Below, piece after piece: positions 25,784 to 34,783 of a stretch of DNA of 64,000 nucleotides (within the stretch, counting starts at the first letter, position 1; each line of letters opens with the position of its first letter). The DNA is from an uncultured Pseudomonadota bacterium. Its GTDB lineage: Bacteria > Pseudomonadota > Alphaproteobacteria > Rs-D84. Where the stretch lies: positions 199,867 to 263,866 of the forward strand of contig CACZJK010000003.1 in assembly GCA_902781465.1 (NCBI GenBank). Reading direction: 5' to 3'. The notes beneath the pieces are model-generated. The model worked only from the letters and a program-made list of their open reading frames with translations, was not told the origin of the DNA and did no database searches. Made by a program: the position numbers and the translations under genes.

Positions 25784-25986
25784 GAATCCAAGGGATTGGG
25801 TTCGGGGCTTTAGCAGGCCTATACACTCGGCGCGAGAGCGTCGTAATCTGATGTTTGTCGGTGCTTGTTGCGCCGTTGTCATCCCTGACCTCTATGGTTG
25901 GGGAGCCGTGAGTGTATATATAAAGGCCACGGAATCACTAGTGTATGATTGCTAACTCCCCGACCGCCTTTTGGACGGTCTTTTTT
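25784..25986 (+). promoter_or_regulatory. Leader RNA copy B with attenuator architecture
   Basis: In order: CCAA-GGGA-TTGG hairpin (25788-25799); CGGCGC-GAGA-GCGTCG (25828-25843); CGGTGC-TTGTT-GCGCCG (25859-25875); CCCTGAC (25883-25889) pairing with GTTGGGG (25897-25903); CCGTG/CACGG. The terminator (25962-25980, T-run to 25986) ends 20 bp before the start of the InlB gene. GGTTGGGGAG (25896-25905) also pairs over all 10 positions with CTCCCCGACC (25956-25965), which overlaps the terminator stem. Base changes relative to the other copies keep the stems paired, including a C-G to U-A swap in the GNRA-capped stem against copy D. Confidence 0.8.
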
Positions 25987-26005
25987 ATTGCCAAAAGGGG
26001 AGAAA

Positions 26006-26728
26006 ATGAAACGGTTTTTAATGTTATTATCATTACTATTCTGTAATACAGTATGTGCAGATACAATAACTTTAAAATGGTTTAATGAAGGTCAATCTGA
26101 ATATACAACCACAACATGCCAAACTGGTGAAGATATAATATTGCCGCAAACAACACCAGTAAAACGAGGGTATACATTTGTAGGATGGAAAAAAGCAGAT
26201 TATGTACCTATACAATACATAGAAGGTATAGGTGGTGGACTTCAACGTATAGATACTGGCATTAATTCATATCTTGATAGCCATATAGCAATTAAGATTT
26301 CAACAGTAAGTGCAGGTTCAGGTGATTGTATAATGGGTAGTTATAGAGGAATAGGTTTTTCTATCATTGGGGTTAATTATTTTTATTTATTTTTAGGTGT
26401 GACCCAGGTACAAGGACGTTCTGGCTATACAGCGATTCTTGAACAAAATGGGCACCAGTCTTTTATTGATGGGAATCTTATAGGGACCGTTGGTGGAAAT
26501 GCATTTCAATCTGGTAAGATATATATTTTGTCTAATGGAACAGATAGTTCTAATGCGAAAGGCGTATTCCGCATTCATTGGGCAAAAATATGGAAAGATG
26601 ATACTTTGCAACGAGATTTTATACCTGTTCTTGATTCAAATGGGATTCCATGTTTATACGATAAAGTTTCTGAACAATACTTTTATGATGAAAATGGAAA
26701 TTCTTTTAATGCAGGACCTGTGATATAA
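26006..26728 (+). CDS. Secreted protein with InlB repeat and LamG-like domain
   Basis: The ATG at 26006 follows AGGGGAGA and starts a signal peptide (MKRFLMLLSLLFCNTVCA); the product is 240 residues. One InlB-type repeat (ending KRGYTFVGW, about residues 30-55) is followed by a LamG-like beta-sandwich region opening with IQYIEG and GLQRIDTG. The tail RDFIPVLDSNGIPCLYDKV is shared with the paralogue at 1764-2495. It is transcribed through leader RNA copy B. A surface adhesin or ligand-binding role is inferred. Confidence 0.75.
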   Translation: MKRFLMLLSLLFCNTVCADTITLKWFNEGQSEYTTTTCQTGEDIILPQTTPVKRGYTFVGWKKADYVPIQYIEGIGGGLQRIDTGINSYLDSHIAIKISTVSAGSGDCIMGSYRGIGFSIIGVNYFYLFLGVTQVQGRSGYTAILEQNGHQSFIDGNLIGTVGGNAFQSGKIYILSNGTDSSNAKGVFRIHWAKIWKDDTLQRDFIPVLDSNGIPCLYDKVSEQYFYDENGNSFNAGPVI

Positions 26729-26729
26729 C

Positions 26730-27500
26730 ATGTTAAAATATTTATTTATTTTTGTTCTTTTATGTGTTCCTTTTGCAGTACAAGCAGATAACATTACCAA
26801 TAATGTTGTTAATGGTTGTAATACAAATTTTTTGGATTTGATAGGCGGAATCGCAAATTTTGTCCCAGATTTTAGTATAAATCAATATACGTGTGACGTT
26901 GGAAATTACCTCCCTGCGAATTCAGAATCTTGCGCAATATGTCCTGATAGTTTTACGTGTATCGGTGGAACTTTTGATTTTGATGAAACAAAATCACAAG
27001 GAATTGTTTATAACAGTGTAATAAATCAAAATATTGCGAATGCATGTTCTGAAAATATGACTGTTTTTGAAGCTATATTTTATCCAACACAATATACCTG
27101 TTCCGCGGGTTATTATTTACCGGCAAACGTAGATGAATGTAGAAAATGCTTAAACGACCATTATTGTCCTGGTGGTAATTTAACATTTAATGAAACAACA
27201 CCACAAGGAATTACTGCATGTCCGTCTGAACATCCTTTTGCGCCGGCCGGTATGTGGGCCGCTACACAGTGTGGTCGCATTTTACATATTGGCAACGAAA
27301 TAATCTATTTACATCAATCGCCAGCCAATCCAACAGAACACCGTTTGTATGTTCGCGTAAATGATACTGTATATTCGGTAAATCTGACCCAAAAACAAGA
27401 TGACCCAGATGATATAAAAATGTCCGCCGGTGCCAATCGTTCGTTGCATATTATGTTTAATGATATTGAATATTTGGCCCACGATGATTCGGTTGAATAA
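26730..27500 (+). CDS. Secreted Cys-rich repeat protein
   Basis: It starts 1 bp after the previous stop, so the two are co-translated. A signal peptide (MLKYLFIFVLLCVPFAVQA) is followed by two Cys-rich repeats of the form NGC/NAC ... YTC ... GNYLPAN or GYYLPAN ... C..C ... C.GG. (about residues 25-85 and 100-160). A C-terminal beta-rich region without Cys follows. The first part resembles 1075-1590, which instead ends in an InlB repeat. The Cys pattern recalls TNFR-like or growth-factor-receptor-like modules. Function unknown. Confidence 0.7.
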   Translation: MLKYLFIFVLLCVPFAVQADNITNNVVNGCNTNFLDLIGGIANFVPDFSINQYTCDVGNYLPANSESCAICPDSFTCIGGTFDFDETKSQGIVYNSVINQNIANACSENMTVFEAIFYPTQYTCSAGYYLPANVDECRKCLNDHYCPGGNLTFNETTPQGITACPSEHPFAPAGMWAATQCGRILHIGNEIIYLHQSPANPTEHRLYVRVNDTVYSVNLTQKQDDPDDIKMSAGANRSLHIMFNDIEYLAHDDSVE

Positions 27501-27568
27501 AAAACGCTTTTCAAAGTTTGTTCGTTTTGCTAGGATTATATTCAAGTGAATATAATGTAGGGGTTTTT

Positions 27569-28912
27569 ATGAAATTTCATATTGCTTTGATTGCCGGTTT
27601 TTTGCCTGTTATGGCGTTTGGTGCTGACGATTGTGCGACAATGCGTAATGTGCCAGAGGCAGTTCAATCTTTACAAGACGTTGTCCATATGGGGCTTTGT
27701 CGTAATCCACAGACTGCGGCGGCATATGCGGCATTGCGTTCCAGTCATTTCAGCAAGAACGCGGCATATTCGTCTTATTTGCCGTCTGTGTCTGCCGGGG
27801 TAAGTGCCAGTAAAAATTTCGCCCAGAGCAAAGATACAAGAAATCCAAATTATGATTGGGGTTATGGTGGTTCGATTTCTGCATCTTATCTGATATTTGA
27901 TTTTGGTAAGCGAGAATCTGATTTTGCGCAAACTTTGGCTTTATATCGTGCGGCCGGTTTTGATTTCAGTGAAACCGTCCAAAATTTCGTTTATGGTTTG
28001 GTTGGTTCTTACTATGAATTATTAAAGGCCGATGCGGATGTTGAATCTGCGGAATCTGCGTTAAAGGTTGCACAGACTGCAAAAGATACAGCCGATAAAA
28101 AATTCAAGGCCGGTGTAGTGGCCAAGGCGGATGTGTATAAAGCCGAAACTACATTGGCTTCGTCCCAGTTATCTTTGGAACGCGCCAAAAATAATCGTGA
28201 AATAGCCAAGGGAACTTTGCTGACCAAACTGTCTTTCCCGGCCAATCAGGAAATTAAAATTGCAGATATGTCTTCGACCTTTGGCAGCGAGGCTGAAAAT
28301 GAAAATATAGACGAATTGATAGAAATTGCGCGCGAAAAAAGACCAGATTTGTTAAAGGCTGCGGCAAATAAAGATGCGGCATGGCATAAAAGAAATTCTG
28401 CCTTTTTGAAAAATTTGCCGTCTATTTCTGCAAATGCCAATGTTGGTTGGAACGATGAAAGATTGCCAGGCGTCTTTGAACTGGATTCAAATCGTATGAG
28501 TGGTTCGATTGGTATTCGTGCTTCGATGCCTTTGTTCGCAGGGTTTGCAAATGTATATGGCGCACGTGCTGCTGAATCTGATTATGAACGGGCCAAATAT
28601 AACGAAGAACAAACGACTAATGCGGCGATGATGGATGTTTTTACTGCATATCAAAATTACAAGACCGCACAAACTGTTTTGAAACATACTAATGCTTTAC
28701 TTAAATCTGCCACGGAATCTGAACGCGTGACCGCCGGTATGTATAAAGTAGGGCGGGCAACAATGCTGGATTGGCAGACGTCCCAGTCGGAATTAGTCAA
28801 TGCGCAAAAACAAAATAATGCTGCAAAATATGATTTGTTTGTAAAGCGTGCCGCGGTTGCGCTGGCAATCGGCGATATTAAATCAGAGATAGAAGGAACC
28901 AAAGATGAATAA
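27569..28912 (+). CDS. tolC: TolC-family outer-membrane efflux protein
   Basis: I chose the ATG at 27569 because it begins the signal peptide (MKFHIALIAGFLPVMAFGA); the product is 447 residues. The two tandem TolC/OEP repeats are visible as long helical segments (about 30-230 and 240-440), with SYLPSVSAGVSASKNF and FLKNLPSISANANVGW at equivalent positions. It forms the outer-membrane channel for the MacAB-type pump encoded next, whose first gene it overlaps by 8 bp. Confidence 0.9.
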   Translation: MKFHIALIAGFLPVMAFGADDCATMRNVPEAVQSLQDVVHMGLCRNPQTAAAYAALRSSHFSKNAAYSSYLPSVSAGVSASKNFAQSKDTRNPNYDWGYGGSISASYLIFDFGKRESDFAQTLALYRAAGFDFSETVQNFVYGLVGSYYELLKADADVESAESALKVAQTAKDTADKKFKAGVVAKADVYKAETTLASSQLSLERAKNNREIAKGTLLTKLSFPANQEIKIADMSSTFGSEAENENIDELIEIAREKRPDLLKAAANKDAAWHKRNSAFLKNLPSISANANVGWNDERLPGVFELDSNRMSGSIGIRASMPLFAGFANVYGARAAESDYERAKYNEEQTTNAAMMDVFTAYQNYKTAQTVLKHTNALLKSATESERVTAGMYKVGRATMLDWQTSQSELVNAQKQNNAAKYDLFVKRAAVALAIGDIKSEIEGTKDE

Positions 28913-30080
28913 GAAAAAAAATTGGCTTTTGCGTCATAAATGGTGGCTGATATTTTTTGCTGCCCTGATTGTTGTCGTGTGGGGATTACGGACAAATTCG
29001 CCCCAGGCATCTAAAAAGAAATTTGTGACAATGGATGTTAAATATGGCGATATTTCACAGACTGTGACCGCAACTGGGGAAATTATGCCATTAAACACAG
29101 TCAGTGTTGGTTCCCAGGTTTCTGGCACTATCGAAGAAATTTTTGTCGATTATAATTCAACGGTTAAAAAAGGCGACAAGTTGCTGACCATAGAACCGTC
29201 TGTATTACAGGCTTCTGTTGACGAAGCCAAGGCTGCGCTGGACAGTGCGATATCGCAACGTAATTATGCAAAAAATGAATATAATCGTAATAAAACACTT
29301 TATAACGACGGCTTTATCGCACGCAGTGAACTGGAAAAAGCCCAGACAACTTTTGAACAGGCTGAATCTGCGGTTGTGCGTGCGCAATCACAATATGACA
29401 AGGCTGTCACTAATCTTGGATATGCAACCATTATATCGCCTGTGGACGGAACTGTGATTTCAAGAAAGGTGGATAAAGGGCAAACTGTTGCGGCTTCGTT
29501 CCAAACACCAGACCTTTTCGAAATTGCAGAAGATTTAACAAAAATGCAAATTGAAACTGCTGTGTCAGAGGCTGATATTGGTGTTATAAAGCAGGGTCAG
29601 CCGGTGACATTTACTGTGGACGCTTATTCATCACAGACTTTTGAGGGTTCTGTTCGTCAAATTCGTTTGTCCCCAACAATGACTTCTAATGTGGTTGTTT
29701 ATACTGTGGTTATTGATGTGGATAATAATGATTTGAAATTGATGCCGGGAATGACTGCTTTCGTGACAATTGTTGTAAATTCTGCGAAAGATACTTGGAA
29801 AGCAAATAATTCTGCGTTCCTTTTGCGTAATTTTAATGGAATTATCGATGTTTCAAGTGATGCGATAAATCCAAATAATCATTTGGCAATTCAAAGGGAT
29901 GGGGAAATTATACTGGTTCCTTATACCAAAGGCATCGCGACCGCGACAGAAACACAGATTATATCTGATGAAATCAAAGAGGGCGATAAAATCGTTGTCG
30001 GTTATATTGGCCAAGAATCGACCTCTAAAAAATCTGGTAATAATCGTGGTGGAATGATGGGCGGACCAGGACCGCGTTAA
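28905..30080 (+). CDS. macA: MacA-like periplasmic adaptor protein
   Basis: The 391-residue membrane-fusion protein has one N-terminal membrane anchor (WWLIFFAALIVVVWGL). A split biotinyl-lipoyl domain (GSQVSGTIEEIFVDYNSTVK and YATIISPVDGTVISR) flanks a coiled-coil hairpin (about residues 95-175), and a beta-barrel domain follows. It links the inner-membrane MacB pair to TolC. The C-terminus is Gly-rich (GNNRGGMMGGPGPR). Confidence 0.9.
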   Translation: MNKKKNWLLRHKWWLIFFAALIVVVWGLRTNSPQASKKKFVTMDVKYGDISQTVTATGEIMPLNTVSVGSQVSGTIEEIFVDYNSTVKKGDKLLTIEPSVLQASVDEAKAALDSAISQRNYAKNEYNRNKTLYNDGFIARSELEKAQTTFEQAESAVVRAQSQYDKAVTNLGYATIISPVDGTVISRKVDKGQTVAASFQTPDLFEIAEDLTKMQIETAVSEADIGVIKQGQPVTFTVDAYSSQTFEGSVRQIRLSPTMTSNVVVYTVVIDVDNNDLKLMPGMTAFVTIVVNSAKDTWKANNSAFLLRNFNGIIDVSSDAINPNNHLAIQRDGEIILVPYTKGIATATETQIISDEIKEGDKIVVGYIGQESTSKKSGNNRGGMMGGPGPR

Positions 30081-30090
30081 GGATTTATAA

Positions 30091-30837
30091 ATGAAACAAA
30101 TACCTGTTATATCAATGAAAAAAATCTGTAAAAGTTTTCCAATGGAAATTGGGGGCGATCAACAGGTTTTGTTTGATATAACTTTTACAATAAAAAGTGG
30201 TGAATTTGTTGCGATTATGGGTCCATCTGGTTCTGGTAAATCAACATGTATGAATATCGTCGGTGCTTTGGACAGCGCTACATCCGGTACTTATGAATTA
30301 TATGGCAAAGATATAACGACTTTATCTGCGGATGAATTGGCAAAAATAAGAAATGAATATATCGGCTTTGTTTTTCAAAACTTTAATTTATTACCAAAGC
30401 GAAACATTTTGGACAATGTTATGTTGCCACTGATGTATCGCGGATTACCAATGGAAGAACGTCTGAATCGTGCGCGTGAAATGCTGAAATTGGTTGGCCT
30501 TGAAAAGTTCGAAACTTATTTGCCAACACAATTGTCGGGCGGTATGCGCCAACGCGTTGCAATTGCACGTGCTTTGGCAGGAAATCCTAAATTGATTTTG
30601 GCGGATGAACCAACTGGCGCGCTTGATTCCAAAATGGGGAATGAGATATTAAAGTTTTTCAAGAAATTAAATAAAGAACTGGGGATTACTATAATTATGA
30701 TTACGCACGAATTTGAAATCGCAAAGTATGCAAATCGTGTAATTCATATTTACGACGGTCGTATTACTTACGATGGTGCAATTCCTAAAAACGAATCTGT
30801 GTTATTAAAGTCTGAAAAAAGGGCGCATAAAAAATGA
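30091..30837 (+). CDS. macB: MacB-type ABC transporter ATP-binding protein
   Basis: The 248-residue ATPase has Walker A GPSGSGKST near residue 44, the Q-loop FVFQNFNLL, signature LSGGMRQR near 149, and Walker B LILADEPTGALD near 168. The MacB ATPase and permease, fused in E. coli, are separate genes here, as in LolCDE-like and YknYZ-like systems. It overlaps the permease gene by 4 bp. The pump likely exports a peptide, antibiotic or lipid-like molecule. Confidence 0.9.
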   Translation: MKQIPVISMKKICKSFPMEIGGDQQVLFDITFTIKSGEFVAIMGPSGSGKSTCMNIVGALDSATSGTYELYGKDITTLSADELAKIRNEYIGFVFQNFNLLPKRNILDNVMLPLMYRGLPMEERLNRAREMLKLVGLEKFETYLPTQLSGGMRQRVAIARALAGNPKLILADEPTGALDSKMGNEILKFFKKLNKELGITIIMITHEFEIAKYANRVIHIYDGRITYDGAIPKNESVLLKSEKRAHKK

Positions 30838-32051
30838 CGTTTTACGATATTCTTCATGAATCTTGGCTGTCTATAAGCGGTAATAAGATGCGTTCGTTCT
30901 TGACGGTGCTGGGTATCGTTATCGGTATTATGGCGGTTGTGATAATGGTTGCAGTTGGTGAAACTGTGCAACAGTCTATCACAGACCAATTTTCATCACT
31001 TGGGACTAATACGATTATGATACGTGCAGGCGCGGCACAAAGCGGTGGGGTGCGTTCTGGAAATCGTATGACTTTGACTATGGATGATGTCAAATATATC
31101 GCTCAATTGCCAGATGTCGCCGCGGCCAGTCCGATTGAAAACAGTGGGGCCCAGGTTGTGTATGGAAATAAAAACTGGTCTACATCAATGGTTGGTGTGT
31201 ATCCGGGTTATGCAACGGTTCAAAATATAGAAATGGAATATGGTTCATTTATTGATGAATCTGCGGTTCGTAATGCGTCGACTTATGTTGTTATTGGACC
31301 TGATACTGCCGAAGAATTGGGTATGCCAAAAAATCCAGTCGGGGAAATTATTCGTGTTCGTAATACCCCATTGACTGTTATAGGTGTGACCAAGGCCAAG
31401 GGTGATTCTGCGATGGGGTCCCAGGACGATATGTTGATAGTGCCGATAACAACACTTAAAAAGCGTATCAATGGTTCGCGCTTTCCGAATTCTGTTGGTT
31501 CTGTTTCATTAAAATTATATCAAGATGCAGATAACAATATAGCAACAGACCAAATAACGGCGCTTTTGCGTCAAAGACATAAATTAAAAGACGGTGATGC
31601 AGATGATTTTCAAATAACAGATATGAAACAGGTTATGGAAACAATGTCAACAGTGACAGGATATCTGACTTTGCTTTTGATTGCAATTGCGGCAATATCG
31701 CTTTTGGTGGGGTCAATTGGAATTATGAACATGATGTTGGTTTCTGTGGCGGAAAGAACGCGCGAAATTGGTATTAGAAAGGCAATCGGTGCACAAGAAA
31801 GCACAATAATCACTCAATTCTTGTCAGAATCAATTTTGATTTCGTTTATTGGTTCGATGTTCGGGCTTATTCTGGGGGTAGGGTTATCGCAAGGTGTTGG
31901 TCGTTTTGTAATGCACTATAATGTTCCGTTTTCAATTTGGCCAGTGGTTGTATCTATATCTGTTGCGGTGGTGGTTGGTTTGGTTTCTGGGGTAATGCCC
32001 GCAATCAAAGCGGCAAAATTAAACCCAATTGACAGTTTAAGATACGAATAA
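30834..32051 (+). CDS. MacB/FtsX-type ABC transporter permease
   Basis: The 405-residue protein has the MacB permease layout: one N-terminal membrane helix (FLTVLGIVIGIMAVVIMVAV), a large periplasmic domain (about residues 50-275), and three C-terminal helices with the conserved GSIGIMNMMLVSVAERTREI signature. It works with the ATPase encoded upstream, MacA and TolC. It converges on the 32054 gene with only 2 bp between stop codons. Confidence 0.9.
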   Translation: MTFYDILHESWLSISGNKMRSFLTVLGIVIGIMAVVIMVAVGETVQQSITDQFSSLGTNTIMIRAGAAQSGGVRSGNRMTLTMDDVKYIAQLPDVAAASPIENSGAQVVYGNKNWSTSMVGVYPGYATVQNIEMEYGSFIDESAVRNASTYVVIGPDTAEELGMPKNPVGEIIRVRNTPLTVIGVTKAKGDSAMGSQDDMLIVPITTLKKRINGSRFPNSVGSVSLKLYQDADNNIATDQITALLRQRHKLKDGDADDFQITDMKQVMETMSTVTGYLTLLLIAIAAISLLVGSIGIMNMMLVSVAERTREIGIRKAIGAQESTIITQFLSESILISFIGSMFGLILGVGLSQGVGRFVMHYNVPFSIWPVVVSISVAVVVGLVSGVMPAIKAAKLNPIDSLRYE

Positions 32052-32053
32052 TT

Positions 32054-32767
32054 TTAATCGTTATTGAATACTTTTTCACAAATATCAATTTTTTGATTTG
32101 TCCAAACCAAACTGGCGAATACAGGGCATCTTGTACAAGGACACGATTTACATATTTTGCCAGATTTTAACATTTTCAAAATATTTTTATATTGTGTTGA
32201 ATTCAATGCTTTTTCCATGCCTAAATCAAAAGCATTAACAGGGTGTTTCGTGTCTGGATTTTGCCAACAGCCAAGTAATGAACCATCATAATTTAACATA
32301 GGTTCTTTTAATAAATTCAAGCACGCAATATTTTGAATGTCGTCGGCCAGGTTGTAAAAAGCATACGAAGATGCAGATATTTCATCCTGGGGTGTATGTT
32401 TCATTGGAATAATAATATTGATATCAGGCAAATCAGAACCAAATTGTTGTTTATATTTGTTTAATAATTTTACATTATGTTCGTCTTCGTGAATATTTAT
32501 CAATATAACATTATTGTATTCAACCAAAGCACGTAAGTTTTCATCGCTGGTTTTGCCAACTTCGCCAAATATAAGGTATATATTATTTATTGCACAAAAA
32601 CGAACCATTTCAGGGAATTCAGGCATATCAAATACAGCCATACCAATAAAAGCAACGCGTCGAATAAAGGGTGATTTTTGAATAAACTGTTTGAATTTTT
32701 CAAAATCAATCGCTTTTTCAGTCGAAATAATTGCTATGTGATTAACATTTTCAGTATTTATGAACAT
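32054..32767 (-). CDS. SPASM-domain protein lacking the radical-SAM cysteine motif
   Basis: The 237-residue protein ends in a SPASM-like cysteine set (CLNLLKEP near 147, GSLLGCW near 163, then CKSCPCTRCP near 208), which normally holds auxiliary iron-sulfur clusters. The N-terminal half has TIM-barrel-like strands but no CxxxCxxC, so a SAM-cleaving cluster is not evident. It is the last gene of a six-gene overlapping operon. It may bind a peptide or act on a partner's substrate. A truncated radical-SAM enzyme is the alternative. Confidence 0.6.
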   Translation of the reverse strand: MFINTENVNHIAIISTEKAIDFEKFKQFIQKSPFIRRVAFIGMAVFDMPEFPEMVRFCAINNIYLIFGEVGKTSDENLRALVEYNNVILINIHEDEHNVKLLNKYKQQFGSDLPDINIIIPMKHTPQDEISASSYAFYNLADDIQNIACLNLLKEPMLNYDGSLLGCWQNPDTKHPVNAFDLGMEKALNSTQYKNILKMLKSGKICKSCPCTRCPVFASLVWTNQKIDICEKVFNND

Positions 32768-33735
32768 TTTAATTGGTCCCTGTTGTTTTTTAATATAGTT
32801 ATTAAATCAGTTTTGTTTTTGCTTATTGTGCGTGTCCAAATTTTAATATTAAAGGCATAATATTTAACCTGTTCTGTGATTTTAGTTTGTTTTAATACCA
32901 TTGTATATTTTTCGTGGTATATAAAATATCGACTGTTAAATAAAATCTGTTTGAACAAGACACATAATCTGTCAAAAATACAAGGTATATATTTCCTGTA
33001 AATTGCACTGTATTTTATTGGGGCGTTTTTCATCCAAGGTTTTATCGCGGATAAAAAGTGTACAATCACAGGTTTGTTGTCTAATTTAACAGTATCATTT
33101 GTGGCAAACTGTTTATTATACATATTATTTACGCGTTCTATTTTTCCGTCGCATATAACATTGATAGCATCTTGATCTGGAAATTTAGCCATATCAGGAT
33201 TATCGAAAATCCATCGTGTGCATTTATCGGAAAAACCAAATTCACGACATTTTTTTATATCAAATAAAATCATACCAGAATTAAAATAATTTGCGGTTTT
33301 CAAGAAAGGGATACGTGATTTATAAGAAAATCTGTCCACAACCATAGATACAATTTTATCATCGCCCATTTCCATATTAAAGAATTTGAATAAATCTTGT
33401 AAAACCAAGGTGTCGCCATCAATATATAAAATACGCTGATAATCTTTGAAAATTTCTGGAATCATAATGCGGTAAAAGATAGCGCGCGTCCAATGTTGCA
33501 TATCCAGTCCATGAAAATCAAATTCATATTTTGACATATCTGTAAAATCAAAAGACAAATTTGTCCCGGCATACTTTTTTACCAATTTATCACGATATTG
33601 CTGTGACAGTCCTGTAAATAAAATATGAATAATATATTTGTGAGCAGCGCTGTTTTTATAAACAGAATTCACCAGTGCCAACAAAGGCAACCGATAATTA
33701 TTATCAACAGCAATACATAAATGTACAGTATCCAT
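32758..33735 (-). CDS. Glycosyltransferase family 8 protein
   Basis: The 325-residue protein shows GT8 features: HLCIAVDNNYRLPLLALVNS at the start, RILYIDGDTLVLQDL (the metal-binding DxD, near residue 104), NYFNSGMILFD, and PDQDAIN further on. GT8 enzymes such as WaaJ-like proteins add sugars to lipopolysaccharide or other acceptors. It overlaps its neighbours by 1 bp upstream and 10 bp downstream, so it is translationally coupled. Confidence 0.85.
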   Translation of the reverse strand: MDTVHLCIAVDNNYRLPLLALVNSVYKNSAAHKYIIHILFTGLSQQYRDKLVKKYAGTNLSFDFTDMSKYEFDFHGLDMQHWTRAIFYRIMIPEIFKDYQRILYIDGDTLVLQDLFKFFNMEMGDDKIVSMVVDRFSYKSRIPFLKTANYFNSGMILFDIKKCREFGFSDKCTRWIFDNPDMAKFPDQDAINVICDGKIERVNNMYNKQFATNDTVKLDNKPVIVHFLSAIKPWMKNAPIKYSAIYRKYIPCIFDRLCVLFKQILFNSRYFIYHEKYTMVLKQTKITEQVKYYAFNIKIWTRTISKNKTDLITILKNNRDQLKCS

Positions 33736-34364
33736 TATTTCCCCACAAAATGTTTTCTTATTATTTTTGCATAATCAGATTTTTCGCGCACTCCCATTGT
33801 TCGCCCCATATTGTTTTTGTGAATACGACGCATACACAATACATCATCTATTTCTTTTATTTTTAATCCACTTTTCTTTGCGCGTAATAACCAATCATAC
33901 CCATCACCACAGAGCAAATCTTCATCAAAACCACCAACACAATCAAATGCAGATTTTTTGAACATCGCACATCCTGCAATAACCCCATGTGAAGAAGTTT
34001 TTGTTTCCGCAGTAATATCTTTACAGTCTGATGATACAAAATCGCTTCTACGGCCAATTATACCATCAAAATCGTCAATTCGATTTTCCATTGTGCTTAT
34101 TGCATCTTTATTTAATACATCATCTGCATCCATAAAGATTACATATTCACCTTTTGCGGCTTTTAACCCAATATTTCGTGCGACAACAGGGCCAGAGTGT
34201 TCAATAGTAATAACTTTGTCTGTATATTTTTTTGCAATTTGTTCGCTGTTGTCAGTCGAAGCATCATTAACAACAATAATTTCAATATCTGTATTTGGCA
34301 AACTGGACAAACATTCGTCCAAATATTTTTCGCCATTAAAAACAGGTATTATTATTGAAATCAT
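33735..34364 (-). CDS. Glycosyltransferase family 2 protein
   Basis: I chose the ATG at 34364, which overlaps the upstream stop as ATGA; the product is 209 residues. It has the GT-A pattern ISIIIPVFNGEKYLDECLSS, VVNDASTDNS, then ARNIGLKAAKGEYVIFMDAD (DxD). It is short for the family and has no membrane segment. It probably works with the GT8 gene next to it on a surface glycan or a glycopeptide. Confidence 0.85.
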   Translation of the reverse strand: MISIIIPVFNGEKYLDECLSSLPNTDIEIIVVNDASTDNSEQIAKKYTDKVITIEHSGPVVARNIGLKAAKGEYVIFMDADDVLNKDAISTMENRIDDFDGIIGRRSDFVSSDCKDITAETKTSSHGVIAGCAMFKKSAFDCVGGFDEDLLCGDGYDWLLRAKKSGLKIKEIDDVLCMRRIHKNNMGRTMGVREKSDYAKIIRKHFVGK

Positions 34365-34783
34365 TTTGCTACAGGTGTCCATCCGTCCAAAGATACATCA
34401 TGAATAGGATCGTCAAGCAACAGTTTTTGAACATCGTTTGATGGTGTGATTTCATAATCGAAATCTTCTTCTTGTAAATCTTGGTACGTTAAATCGTTAA
34501 TAATAACTGTATCAATATTGTCATGTTCCTTGCTTTCAACAATCAATTGATATTTGATTAAATTATCAAAAACATTATCTATGCGATTTTCATAATCAGA
34601 CGGTATTTCAGGAAACTTTGAAAAAATATCTTTGATTTCGCTTAAATCTTTGCCGTTTAACAAGAATCTTAAAATTAAACTTGCAAACAAAGGCAACAGG
34701 TAAAACATACCGTTTTCCATATCGATAAATATAACCTGGGATCCAGTTATGTCTGCGAAAAGGTCAGGGTTTCTTTTATACAT
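34361..34783 (-). CDS. PqqD-like (RRE) peptide-binding protein with acidic C-terminal tail
   Basis: The 140-residue protein opens with a PqqD/RRE-like winged fold: LFADITGSQVIFIDMENGMF, then LPLFASLILRFLLNGKDLSE and NVFDNLIKYQLI (about residues 8-85). RRE domains bind leader peptides for modification. Beyond it is a 50-residue tail rich in Asp/Glu (QDLQEEDFDYEITPSNDVQK). Typical PqqD proteins are about 90 residues, so the tail is unusual. It overlaps the HPr-kinase-like gene by 8 bp. Confidence 0.65.
   Translation of the reverse strand: MYKRNPDLFADITGSQVIFIDMENGMFYLLPLFASLILRFLLNGKDLSEIKDIFSKFPEIPSDYENRIDNVFDNLIKYQLIVESKEHDNIDTVIINDLTYQDLQEEDFDYEITPSNDVQKLLLDDPIHDVSLDGWTPVAK

Noticed and set aside
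30091..32051. Frameshifted macB
   Set aside because: The ATPase and permease each have their own start and the 4-bp overlap is a normal coupling, so a natural split is likelier.
32054..32767. Active radical-SAM enzyme
   Set aside because: No CxxxCxxC motif is present in the N-terminal half; only the SPASM-like cysteines are visible.
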